A stretch of 64,000 bases of DNA from Haliaeetus albicilla (taxonomy: Eukaryota; Chordata; Aves; Accipitriformes; Accipitridae), in contig NC_091498.1 of assembly GCF_947461875.1 (NCBI RefSeq), forward strand, positions 806,001-870,000, in the 5' to 3' direction. The first letter of the stretch is position 1. Every line of letters begins with the position of its first letter. A program made the position numbers and the translations under genes. The notes beneath the pieces were generated by a model. The model was not told the DNA's origin, ran no database searches, and worked only from the letters and a program-made list of their open reading frames with translations. Shown here piece by piece: positions 49,241 to 61,858 of this stretch.

Positions 49241-52200
49241 CTGGACGTGACTGCCTGTGCTCACACGGACGCAGAACATCACCCGAGTGGGGCTGACACC
49301 AGAGGGGTCTTGCTCATCTGCTTATTTAGGAGGACGCTTTCCTCTTTTCCAGTCTCCTTCTCTCCCGCTCTTTATCCCCGCTATTGCCGGGGATGTGTAG
49401 CAGCGCAGGGGCAGCCGTGGTGCTGCCGGGGGAGCGGGGCGATGCTCCAGGCTGAGCGGGGCCAGCCCGAGGGGGCCAGGAGGCAGAGGAACGGAGCGAG
49501 GGGGTGCCAGTGCAAAACCTGGATGAAAAAACACCTTGTGGCTGAGAAACCACCAGAGCCCCCTCTGCTCCCGCCCTGCCACCTGCTGCAGCACAGTCCG
49601 GGACCCAAGGTCGGTGGAAACGTACGATGGTTTTCAAACGTGCAATCGGGCGCAAAATCCGCTCGCAAAAGCCAGCCATCAGTCTCAGGCTGGTGGGGCT
49701 GTGAAGCCCTGGCCCACGCTTGGGTACATTTTGCATAGAGATGGAGACCCGGATCTCAGGTGACCTCTATTTCTGACACTCGGAGGTGACCTGCTGACAC
49801 TGGGATGTTTTGCTTTGCTTCCTTGTCCGGGCCAAACGCAGCCAGCGGGGTATTTGTGTTTCTTTCTCACATAGCTTAGAATGCCAATTGCTGTCATATT
49901 ATTCTTGTTTGGGATTTCATGTCAGTTCAGTATGCTACTGAAATGTATCCTCCCCACAGACGAAGGCTGTTGGGAAACCACAAGCTTCGTGAAATTCAAA
50001 ATTGGTAAGCAACAAAATTATGAAACCACAGGAAATGAAATGAGCAATTCCTGCAATTCTTGCTTTTTCCCTCAACTCCTCCAATGCTCTTAGAAAAATG
50101 TGCATTAAATGGGGCGTTAGCAAATGCTTCCTGTCCTCCAGTAAGATTCCCGGCTTTCCGAGTGTGGAGCGGGTGCTGAGAAGGATGGAGGGGAAGAGCC
50201 GTAGAGGGTAATGCTGACTCATACCAACAGACACCACAAAGCTGGGAGTGAAAAAAATACATCAGGATCAGTGGAAAGAGGATGACAGGAGACCCCCACA
50301 ACAATAGGCAGTGACATCTGCGACCCGCCAGCACACAAGATGTACACCGAGGGCAGCCTGGCGGCTTGGAGAGCAGCAGCTCGCTCCTTTCTCTGCTCTA
50401 TGTTTTATGGGTTGATACTTGGTCTTGCTGTTTGCACCACTGCAGCGGGACGGCTCAGTGCTGCTGCTCTGCCTGTTGCCTCCATCTCACACCAGGGTGC
50501 AGGACTGCACAGCGAGAGTGCACGATGCCAGCCCTGTGCCTGGCATTGGGCAAGTCATTGACCTCTCGGTCAGATGGTGTGTTGGTCCTTCCCAACCTCA
50601 TGGGGAGAAAGCTACTGATTTTGGCAACATCAGCTGCTGTGATGTGACCCAGAACAGGTGCAGTGCAGCTCACAGCATGTCTCCTTGCTGAGTCGAGCCT
50701 TGCCCCGTGATGCGGAGCCCTGGAGTCCTTCATCCTCTCTCAACTTCTTGTTGCAAGTGCAATTATAGACTACGCGGCAAACGGGCTGATGTGATTCTGA
50801 CTATGGTTGCGCTTCTCTATTGCAATTTGGTTTGCATTTCGCTGTTGACATGTTTATGGGGTGATGATGCTGGGGCAACGGCCCCTGTGGGTAAGTGAGA
50901 CACATCAGCATTTTTTCCCGTTTGAAGAACACACTACTTGCACGAATAGCCAGAAGCTGGAAGCTGTAGTACAGCTAAATCCAGGACTCCATGATGCTCC
51001 AAGGCACGATTCGTGCTGCTTCACAAGAAGAGCGACTGCAGCAGCCTCAGACCTTTTCCTCACGTCACCAAGGTGCAACTCTAGCCTGGCTTTGGAAAGG
51101 CAGGCCAACGCCTGGCAAGTGAGCAAATCAGCAGGGTGCTGCTTGCAGTTGTTCTTAAGCTTCATCTTGCTTTTGGCAAGGGAGAGGGTGATGGTGGGGT
51201 CTGTGGACTGCAAACACCCATGCATCATCTCCAGACGTACGGGTTTGCAGAGGGGATGAGAGGTTGCCAGTGTTCAAGCCACACCGTGAGATTCAGTGAT
51301 TTATCCTTCCAGGGCAGACTTACTGCATTTTTTGTGAACAATTTCACCCGTAGTGTAGGTGTCAGAGTGACTGCTTGCACAACACGGAGGATGAGACGGG
51401 GTCTGCCCGTTAGCCCAGAGCAGCGTCTTTGGAAAGGGTGGAAGAGCACTGCCCTGTTGCTTTGGTCGACACCATCTCTGTGGGATGAAACAGGAGCGAC
51501 AGCAAGCCCTGCTCTGTGGACTCCTCCAAATCGTTTATCAAGCGGCTCAGCGAGGGCCAGCTACCTTGAGGAATGTACTTTGCCATTCGAGAGATTGTCA
51601 CAGCCCGCAGAGAGAGAGGTGGCAGCTCCCGAGCACTCGGCAGCGCGTCGGGGAGAGCAGCTGCCTCTGTGCATCGTGCGTTGCTGGCTCCGGCAGGATG
51701 TCCTGGTGCCTCAGATGAGCTGCGAGTCTCCAGGATTTCCCCAAGAAATGTCAAGGGACAGTGCAGATGCTTTTCAATAACAAGGAAATATTCCCTGAAT
51801 GAAACCAGATCTGTTTATTTTGAGTTCACTGTTGCAAATCATTGCAAAGAGAACCCAGTCCTACAGAATGGATCCAATGTGGATGTGAACCACATGAGGT
51901 GCAGGTTTGATCCAGCACAGAAACATTTTGAATTTGCTTTTTTTAATCTAATTTCTTATTGAAACAATGTGGTTTGCATGAAGGTTTTGATGTTTTGTTT
52001 TAAAACCACACATCTAATTTTAAATGTTTAAGGCTTATAAATAATACAGGAATTTTGATGCAGCCAAAGAAGATCTCATGCGAGAAACAGATAAATCAGT
52101 AAATCAGTACCTCATTTACATGTTTAACATGTGCCACATTTCATTCCCCATCCTCTTTGGATGGGACTCAAAGGGACTCTCCAAAGAATTTGCCCCCACA

Positions 52201-55200
52201 TCCCTGCTTCATCCTGAGATAGAAACAAATTCCAGTTTGGAAAAAACATCTTTTATCACAGATGTCAGCAATTAAATTGTCCATTAAATAAAACATTCAC
52301 TCACCTTATTTTTCCCTTTTCTTATTTGCTAAGATGAGAAATATTTCCCTCCATAGCTGCATTCCACCAGGAAGACTTCCCAGCACATCCCTGGGCACAC
52401 TGGGCAGCTCTCGTGGGACGGGAGCTGTTGCAGGGGACCACAGAGCTGCTCGGTGGAGCCGGGGCTGCAGAGCCCATTGCCCTCACATGGGATCAGTGCG
52501 GGGTCCCAGCTGCAGTGGCAGGACGATGAGCGCCCATGTGCTGCAAGAGGGAAGCCCCCCCCGACCAGTGCTGAGACACCGGTGGGGTAACCTGGACTGC
52601 TGAGGCTGGCTGCTGCGTCTGCAGGCACAAAGAGCATGCACTAAAGCAGCAGTGCAAGGGGAAAGCAGGAGCTGTGGCCCCTTAGTCCCCCTCGGGGGAG
52701 GGGCCCTGGGAGCGAATGTCTCCTCCAGGGCTACCTTCGACCAGCTGGGTACTCCCCAGATAAAGGCACAGCATAAGCAAAAGCTTTGGGGAACTAAAGA
52801 ACGAGCTAAGATTGCTTTAATGTGCCCACACAGACCTCTCTTCTCCATGCCTGAGCCCATCTCCCCAGCAAGGACACCCAAACCAGCACTGCTGCCACAG
52901 AACTGCTCATTTTCACCTGCTTTTGCACCTGCCATCAGCCACGCAATAATCACGCAAGTATTAACTAATTTCCTCCTTGCTTCCACCTAAGATAGTTGCT
53001 GTCTCTTGCAAAAGGGTTTAATCTCAGTCAATTAATTCAGCCACTCCAGTCATGAAAATCAAATGTGCCCCAATTATTGTGTCTCCTCCTATGGCGTCAG
53101 AGTGAAATCTCATTAGCACTTGCGTACAACCGCGAATGCACTAATGGGGGTGTTAGATGTGTTAATGGAAAACATTTTCCTTTATCCTTTGGCAAATCCA
53201 GCTGTTTCCACCAAGGAAGTGTGGAATTTGATCTAGAAGAGTCTGCATGGCCAGGTTTGGAGGGCGTGAAATGTTAAAAAGAACAGAGCACCAAGAAGTG
53301 CACTAATCCCAGGCTCATCCAGCATCCCCTCACTTCCCTGGTGTCTGTCCCTCTGCTCTCCTGATTAGCACTATGGGATTTTTGCAAGGTGCAAGGACCT
53401 AAATTCTGAGCCGTTTTATCAGCTGGTGTGAGTCAACGTGTAGCTCTTGGCCATGTAAGAACAGCACCTTGAACTCCAGCTGAAAGGCTGGCTATCCGAG
53501 AAGAGCCCTGTACTTGGGAAAAGATATTATGATTGCAAATGACACATTGTTTTGGTAATTTCAGTATTTCACTGCAAAGTGGATGAGAAGAATGTGAAAA
53601 GCAAAACCTGAGTGTCCTTACATCCTGCTGAATAATTACTGTCCCATTTTCTTTACATTTTTATATGAAAATAATACTGCTCTGAAAGCTGGATTCAAAT
53701 GTGATGCCAGCTCACCCAGCAGTGCTAGCCCCTGCTCTTGGTTCACACACTATGGAAAGCAGAGGTTTTCCTCCAAATGGAAATTCCAGATTGTAGGACA
53801 CAACTGTGCCAGCTCTGGCTCCAGCTCCGGCTCTGGTGGCTGCACAGAGTGGGAACCTGAGGATGAGAGGAGCCTTAGCACACTGCAGGCAGTGGGGGAA
53901 AGAAATCCTCTGGCAGACAGAGAAAAACTGCAGAGGAGCAAGTGATATGAGGATCAAATAAATCTCTTTATCTTAATACAACAGCTCAAAAATTTCTCAT
54001 GTCAGGTAAATCAGAGAGCCAGAGGCAGGCACACTATGAGGCAGGCAAAAAAAGGGTGCAGAATTTCCTAAGGTCCATGAGAGATGGCTGAACATTCAGC
54101 TGCATGCTTGAATTTTAAGAAACTAAGTCACAAAAAATTGCAGGTCATTTCAAGCTCAAAGCATGCCTTTCCCTGTGCCTTCTCCCCATGCTGGCACCCT
54201 GGGAATTCAGGTCCCCCTGGACCCATGCTGACAGCAGAGCAGTCCCTGCCCTGGCTGCCTGGGCTGTGCCACACAGCCCCGGCGCAGTTTGTGTTTAAGG
54301 CTAAAGCTCCTCCGGAGAATGTAAAGCCAATGCAAACAGATTACGATTAATCCCGTCTGAAGCTGCAATGCAATTGTTTCCTGGCAGTGCTCTGCCTGCT
54401 CGGGAGCAGGACGGCGCTGTGCGGGGCTGGGACTCGCATTAGCAGGGAGTGAGTCTTCTAACTCCGCATGGGGAATGAGGCAGGGAAAATATCTTGGTGT
54501 TGCAAAAGGGTTTGATGAAAGCCAGGAGAATTAGCACTAGACCTCAGGCAGTGCTGCGTGAGCATCGGGTGTGTACGTTCTGCTCCTCAAGCTTGTTGAA
54601 AGTCTCCGAGCCCATTTCTGGATATCTATTTCCAGAGTTCTGGTAGATCTTTGTACTTCATTAAAATTACAAAACTACATTGTGTTAAATCTCATCATCT
54701 GTACCAAGTACAGCTAATCTAAATTCCAGGAAGAAAAAAAAAACAGCTTTCACAGGGGCATCCTGATTGCTACATCCCTGCACGCTGAAAGGGGTAGCAT
54801 GGGGAAAGTGTGGTGAGACCTCCCAGGGCTGGTGGGACATCACCGCCTGCCAGGGCCCGGCATGGGGCCGGCCGCTGCCTATGGTGGCCCTGGGGATGTC
54901 CCTGCGTGAGAGGCAGCCGCAGGGTTGCAAAGGCAGCTCGTGGCAAGGCTGCTGCACACATCGCCTGTGCCGGCTGCTGCGGCCAGGGGAGCCTGTGCAG
55001 CCTGTCCCGAGATGGCGCGCCTGTGGATGAGCCTCCTGCACACCGTGCTGCCGGGCATGCCTCCACCAGGCCTGTTTGAAAGGTTAAAAGCATTCTTGAT
55101 CTGGCCCCAGTGCAGGTCTATATTAGAAATAAATGAAAAAGGAGAGAAGAAAAAGCTATCATTCAAATTTTATTAAAGTTTCAGGAGGGATAGAGGCCAA

Positions 55201-55679
55201 TATAACTCTCCTTTTTATTGATAAAAGTGCATTACACGTTGCATTCCCCCATCCCTTTCCACTTTTCACTGTAAGGTGCCTGGCAGCAGATAGGCAGAGG
55301 ACCACGCTGGTACCTTAGGAAGCTGGGACAGTTCGGTCCAGGGTGCCCCATACCCGCCAAGGGCTGCTGGCCCACCGGCATGGCGCGGGGAGCATCGACA
55401 TGGCACGGGCAGCGTTGGCAGAGCGGGGAATGACAGCAGCACGATGCCCCTTGGTGCTGATTTCACAGGGATGCTATAGCCCTAACTGAAAAGATACTGT
55501 TTGTTTAGTTTGGCAAGGAAATCCACTTTTCTTTCACTGTGTTTATTGACATATGAATCAGAGCTGGCACCAAGAGCGAGGACTCAAGAGTTGTGTACAA
55601 GCAAGAGAGCGTGTGTCAGGCAGCACAGTGAAAGCTGCAGTAATGAGACAATTAATCATGTCACTCCCAGCCAGGGAAA

Positions 55680-56640
55680 CCCCACAGTCCCCGGTGCGTG
55701 GGACACTCGCGCTGCTCTGCGAGAGGGAGCCCCGTCACGTGGCTGCCGCTGCCTGCGCTGCCTGCCTCCGGGCTAGGAATCATTTCAAGACGTATAGATG
55801 TGAGTTCGTGCCGCCACTCCCCACCGCTGTCCCGCCACGGCCGTGGGGGTCCCGCCGGAGACCCCAGCTCGGTGGCGAGAGCTGCCCCAGCCCCCAGGCG
55901 CGCAGGCGACCGGCTGCAGGACCTGGCGTGCCGCAGTCCTCCTGCACTGTTCCCAGCTTTCCTAAGTGTTGAGCTGAGATCACCCCTGACCTCCCCAGGT
56001 GAGACACCGGGGCAGAGCCCTCACCCCGGGAAGCCGTGATGGACGGTGTCTGTGCCTGCCTGTCCGTAGGCAGGGGTGGCCGGCAGCCCAGCTCAGCTCC
56101 CTGAGACAGCGCTGGCACGTCCTTGCACCGGGCTGCAGCCGAAAAGCCGCGTGCCTCCCCTCCTCGGCAGTGCCACAAACCCCCCGCCAGCGCCAGCCGC
56201 GCAAGCGGCAGGTTTGGCTTTGTGTCCTCCTGCAGCTGGTTCCAGATGAAGCTGCAAAAAAAAAGAGCACTTGTGGAGGTGAGGGAGACGGAGGGAAGCC
56301 AGCAGCCCGGCTGGGGCACGAGGTGCTGGTGTGGAGCTAGGCACCAGCAAAGCTTGTGGCACCACAGCAGCCCGTGGCACCGCGGCAGCCCACGGCACAG
56401 GGCAGCCCACGCTGTCCCAGCGCCTGCGCAGGCAGAGGGGGCGGATGGACGGGGTGACTCCCGCTGGTGGTGGGATCCTGGCGCTCCTCCTGCCCCTCCA
56501 TCCCCAGCCCCGTCCCACCCGTGCAGGGCCACTTCCCCGCATCCAGCCTGCTCGGGTCTGCATCCCCCTGCGCCTCAGCTCTGCCCGCGCCAGCGGCTCC
56601 TTTCCGCTGCCATGTGCCCCCGCGCGCACACAGCTAGGGG
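55680..56640. other. GC-rich, CpG-bearing block
   Basis: Long GC-rich segment with moderate CpG and open frames of up to 250 codons on both strands. None resembles a known protein, and the frames overlap one another, as expected from stop-poor composition. AT-rich DNA follows directly at 56,650. Confidence 0.45.
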
Positions 56641-57814
56641 GGACAGCTAGTCAAAAAAACCCAGCAATTTTCATTCAGGATTAATAGACATTTTTAGTCA
56701 TTATTTTTCATAACTTGAGAGGATTTATTTTGTTTGATCCTGGGATGTAAAATCTTCCCCTTCAGGGAAATTCCCACTGAAAGTACTAACCTAAATAAGA
56801 GGTTTTCTTGTAAAATTTCAGAAGAAGCATTCTTTTGAAAATGATGGCATTTCAGGGAGAGTTTGCAACGAGAGTTTTACTTTGAGTGCAACACTCAGTT
56901 TGACCTTAATTATGGAGCTGTCCCTGCTGCTTCATTAAACAGATAAAACAAATAATAATAAGAAGCAGATTTGCTTAATGTCACTGCGGAGTTAGTGGGC
57001 CAAGTTCAGTTCAACTTGTTAAGTGCTACATCAATGTCTATGCTAATACTTCAAGCATGATAAATAATGATAGCCATTGCATGTGGTGGACACGACACCG
57101 TTGCAGCATCCTTCCCCCATGAGGTCTCCAACCCAACTGGTGCAGGAGCCCATTGCTCCCTGGCAGGCTGCTGCCACCAGACGTTGACGGCGTCTGTGTC
57201 TCAGGAAGCGGGTACGCATTTCGTTGCACTTCTACAGGATGATCTGTGAGCAGCCAAACCAGGCAACGTGCAACATGTGAAAGCTGAGCTTGCCTGTGCA
57301 CAATAAAGCCTCTTTGTGCTTATCATGTACCAGCAACAAGGTTAACCCCCTCCCCTGTGCTGTGGCTGCTCTGGTACCACTAGGTATCAATAAACTACTG
57401 GAGGAGGTTGGTGAAATCAGGAAAACACTAGATTATGACCACTGCACTGGGTGACCCATTAACAGACTCTTGGCAAATGGAGCAGCCATCACAGCATGTA
57501 TTTCATTTATGAAAGTAGAGCCCCAGGACGGCTGCTAGTAATTCAGCCGGGGGTGAATGAAGTGAGATCTTTCTCTGCGTAACTGCAATCACACAAGGAG
57601 ACCACTGTGCTGAGCGCTGCGCCTGCAGCCCTGGCTGGGAACAGGGCTCAGCCCTGCCTCCGTGGCTGATTGCCTTGCACAACCCCAGCTCTCCCAGCAC
57701 ACGGCCCGTCCTGTCTGCCCCAGCTGCGGGCTCCTGGTGCACATCTCCCCCCCTTGCTGCTGGGGGGCCTTGGCTGGAGGGCTGCATCCTGGTGAGGGAG
57801 GGTATGGACCAAGG

Positions 57815-58060
57815 TGGGGAGCTCCAGAGGAGAGGGAGGACGGTCGGAGGTCTAGAAACTGCAGTCTGTGGGAAAGGATGGGCAGGACTGGATCTGTTTA
57901 GTCTGGGGGTGTGAGGACCAAGGGAGATATGATTGCAGTCCTCAAATATGCAAAAGGTTATTGCAAAGAGTATGGAAATAATCTGTTCTGCGGGTCCCTG
58001 GGGGACAGGTTAGGCAGTGACAGGCGAACGCTGCAGAGCGGAGACCCGGACTAGGCAGGA
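57815..58060 (+). mobile_element. Degraded CR1-type LINE fragment
   Basis: CTCCAGAGGAGAGGGAGGA, GGTCTAGAAAC, CTGTTTAGTCTGGGGG, GAGATATGATTGCAGTC and CTCAAATATGCAAAAGG follow in the order of the CR1 reverse-transcriptase C-terminal and 3' region, sense on the plus strand. It is broken by many substitutions and is an old, dead copy. Boundaries are approximate. Confidence 0.65.
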
Positions 58061-60834
58061 GGACCTTGCTGCAGCTCCAGCCCCAGGGCAGCAGTGGGGC
58101 TTGGGTGGGAAGCCCATGGCCAGCAGCCCAGCACCGCTCAGAGCCGCTGCGGCAGTGCTGCGTTTCCCTGGGGCTGCAGCGGACACCCTCCGGCCTCCGA
58201 AGAGCTCTTCTGCACCCGTGGTGCCGCCCGGCGAGCACCGGGTCCTACCAACCACCGTGCAGGCTGTCACCTCCAGCAGCACCAGTGCCTCCAGGAACGG
58301 GCTGGGCATCTGCGGGTCTCACCAGCAACCCCCCCCTCACCAGTCAGGGGGCTGCAGGGACAGTGATAAAATTGTTATTGCTTCGTACACAATCAGGGCG
58401 CCGGGCTACTCTGCAACAGGGGTTTCGGTCCGCACAGATATATTGCACTTGCTGAGCCTGTATTATGTGGGAAGTCCCACGGAGCTTAAGGAAAAGCCTA
58501 TAGGCTTAAATGTATTGCTGGATCTGGCCCTGAGAGATGAAAGATCAAGACCCCTCAGTCGGTGATGGGAGGCCAGGCTCTGCACAGGGCAGCCGGTGCC
58601 TCTCCACAGGGCCACGGAGCAGGTCTGGTTCACGGCAGTGGGGGACGGTCCCTGAGCGTGCCGGGGTGGCACCCACAGACCTCCCTTTCCCCAGCTCCCC
58701 AGGACTGAGGCGAGGGCAGCACAGGCGCTGCCGAAGCCCAGTTTTCTCTCCTGCTTTTTCCCTAGCTCCCGGGGGCTTGCTGGCCCCCAGCTCTCCAGCA
58801 CGGGTGTTTCTGTGCAGAGGCACGGAGAGTCACCGACGTTTCTGCCAACAGCGACGCTGCCTTGCGAACGCTCCCGGCCGGCCGGGCCAGCTTGGCGCAG
58901 GTTGTCCCTGTCCCACCATCCCCGTGCCAGCCCCACCACAGCACGGGTGTGCGGGTCGCTGCTCCTGCGTGGCAGGACGGGGGCACGGCTGGATGCAGCC
59001 CCATGCCAGCCCGGCACCCGCTCGCCCACATCCAGGAACCAGCTCCGGAGAAAAAAAACGGCCGTCGCTGCTGCTCATCTTCTAGATATTCTGATTAGAA
59101 CAATGGAGCTGATTAATGCAAACCAGATATGAAATTCAGAAAGAGGAGGGGGGAGGATGAAAACCACTCATCCCCCTGCACCGCCGGGGAAGTCGGGGAG
59201 CCATGCGGCCATGTCCCCCTCCCGCTGAGCGTTCCTGCCCCAAGTGCCCGGTGCGGCAGGCGGTGAGGGCAACGCCAGCACTGGGGAAGCTGCGAACACG
59301 GACCGTGCACCCGGGCCCCTGGCTGGCAAGGACATCAACATGTGTTTGGTTTCACTACAGCGAGTATTTCCACGGGGGTCTGTGCGCTAAGGGAATGCCG
59401 GGTATGGCCGAGATGCGGCAAAAAGCATGCAGTAAAGAAGATGGGTGAAGAAACAGAGAAAAACACCCGTTCCTGATCTCATTCATTTGGAGTCAGTGCA
59501 AGATCTCTCCTATCTTAGCATATTAATTAACTTATAAATTAAACATGAATTTTAAGTTGATGACATCCCTTTAAATAAACAACAACATCGGTATCTTGCT
59601 AGCAATCAGCTCCTGATCAATTATCTATGTTTTCACAAATGTGCTGTTATTGTATAGTGTCTGCAGTTCCTTCATATATTGCAGCATCCTGAATCAAAGA
59701 AATCTTTCACACGAACATCACGGTCTGAAAACAATAGAACTGAACACCACTTCTTCAACTTAAATTGCTAACAGACCACAAAATTAAGTAGATTTTTTCC
59801 ATCTGAGAACTCTCCACAGCAGAGTTGATCATGAAGGACCCAGTAATATCTCTGAATAATTGCGCAGAAAGTGGATCTTACTAATCGTTGCAGCTTTTGC
59901 TCAGACATCGGGGAGCTACGGCAAACGAAACCCCCGGAGCTGTGGGGTGTCCGATGCTCTGGTGTCTGCGTGTCGCGCACGGTGCTCTGCCTCCTTCCCT
60001 TACAAATACGGCATTTTGAAACGCTCCTGGGTGAGGGCTGGGACAGCTCCACCCCACCTGGGGGCTGGAAGAGTTGGGGCTGTGTTACCTCAAGTCACAT
60101 TTGAGCTGCTCTAAGACACCGCTCAAAGGTGGTTAATTATTCTCTAGCCACTGTTCCCGTGCTCGCAGGATGGACGAAAGGATCGCAGCTACCGGGAAGG
60201 TGCCCGGGCTGCGCTGCAGCACAGAGCAGGCTGGAAGGCGAAATAGCTTCGGTCCTGTCCCGTGCCCACAAGTCCCGAGGGAGGCTTGCCGTGGTGGTGG
60301 CAACGGCTGCCTGCTCTGCACCCACGCCCGGCTAGCTCCCAAGGACGCGGGGGCTTTTTGACAGCGTTTTGGTCCTAAATCTCAAAATCAGAAAAAAGTT
60401 GAGCTAAAATTTACATTTCCCCTCTGAGTTCCTTTCTTGGCAAAAATACAAGCTGTGTGACAGCTGCTACTCCAGACACTAAAAATGCTCATTCATCATA
60501 GAAAATAAAAATCCTTGTTGCTTTTCAGCCGAGAACCCATGTAATCACCATGTAACTAAATTAGAAATGGGTGACTTTGCTTGGTTTCAGTTTCACATGA
60601 TCCAGACAAGACCTGCTTGGTTGACTCATCTGGGAACTGTACTTTATTACATCTTCAAAAGTTCAATAATGTTCAGAGAAAAAGATATCTTTTATATCTA
60701 GCTAGTGCCTGCCATGCCTATTTTACCACAATAACTTTTATATTCTGAATTTCTGACATCAAAATGAGGCTCTTTGAACTCAAGACTTTGCTGTTTTTCT
60801 CATTGCCGGGATTATTTTTCTGCTGCTTAATTGG

Positions 60835-60982
60835 AGATGCAACGCGCGGGACCTGGGGGTGCAACGTGCGGGACCCGGGGGTGCAATGCGCGGGACCCGG
60901 GGGTGCAATGCCCAGGACCCGGGGGTGCAATACCCAAGAGCTGCGGTTGCAATGCCCAGGAGCCGGGGTGCAACGCTGCGGC
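60835..60982 (+). repeat. 22-bp minisatellite, about seven units
   Basis: About seven tandem units of 22 bp, each with GGTGCAAYGC followed by a GGGACCYGGG-type half. Middle units are the most alike; the last two are degraded (GAGCTGCGG, GAGCCGGGG). CpG-rich and G-rich on the plus strand. A long open frame runs through it in both strands because the unit lacks stops in some frames. Confidence 0.9.
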
Positions 60983-61599
60983 CCCGCCGCTGCCGCCGGG
61001 CCGATTGACACCAGCTGTGGAGGCTCCGGCTCCGCATGTCCATGGTGGCTCCGCGCCCCGCGGGGAGCTTTGCGCAAGGCGATCCGCTGTGAGGATTTGC
61101 ACATAAGTCACAGGGTTTAACTGAAATCCAATTTGCCGGAGAGGAGTGTTGGTTTAGATTATGGAAGAACAATTCACTTGTGGGTGTGCTGGGAGGGGAG
61201 CGGGCGTGGGGCGGGGGGGCCTTTCCCTGCCCACCACCAGGTTCGGTGGAGAGTTCACTGAGCCTGAATGAAAACAAATGTAAAACTGATAGGTACATTT
61301 GTAACCCATTACCAGGCGGGCTTTATGAAACCCTAAACTCGCTGGCGAGGGGAGGGAGGTGGCAGCTTCCAAAATATTTTTTCTTAAATGAGAAAGTTGC
61401 TTCAGATCGCGCCGGTTCTCATGCGGGCGCTTGGACGAGGCCAAGCCCCCTTGCCTGAACCCAGGCAGCCGCCGGAAAACAAACCCCGGCTGCACCTTGA
61501 TCTAATTACTGCCACTGCAGAGGCCTCGCTTCCCTCCGCAGGGCTGCAGCCGCCCCAGCAGCCGCGTCCCGCTGGGGCAAGGGGTGGGATGGGGAGTCA

Positions 61600-61858
61600 G
61601 GGTGCTGGGTGCGGGGTGCAGGGTGCAGAGTGCAGGTGCTGGGTGAGGGATGCAGGGTGCAGGTGCTGGGTGCAGGGTGCAGGTGCTGGGTGCAGGTGTT
61701 GGGTGAGGGATGCAGGGTGCAGGTGCAGGGTGCAGGGTGCGGGGTGCAGGTGCTGGGTGCAGGGTGCTGGATGCAGGGTGCAGGTGCTGGGTGCGGGATG
61801 CAGGGTGCAGGTGCAGGGTGCAGGGTGCGGGATGCAGGGTGCAGGTGCAGGGTGCAGG
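61600..61858 (+). repeat. G-rich minisatellite built on GGGTGCA / GGTGCTG words
   Basis: About 260 bp made almost wholly of GGGTGCA, GGTGCTG, GGATGCA and GGTGCAG words. A higher-order period of 60 bp is seen: the block GGGTGAGGGATGCAGGGTG starts at both 61641 and 61701. Strong G/C strand asymmetry; no coding role is credible. Likely a VNTR. Confidence 0.93.

Larger units (their letters stand above)
38771..55679. other. Gene-free flank, middle part
   Basis: No coding exon recognised. CpG clusters at 41.5, 42.2 and 49.0 kb alternate with AT-rich segments (39.0-39.3, 45.1-45.5, 46.4-46.7, 48.05-48.65 and 51.8-52.3 kb). Looked for R-spondin furin repeats and a thrombospondin repeat, expected if RSPO1 were here, and did not see them. 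Confidence 0.45.

Noticed and set aside
53690..53720. Possible tRNA B-box-like GGATTCAAATG and similar sites elsewhere
   Set aside because: No matching A box, acceptor stem or cloverleaf could be drawn.
55780..56532. 250-codon minus-strand open frame in GC-rich DNA
   Set aside because: Compositional: frames of 110-180 codons overlap it on both strands and none shows a family motif.
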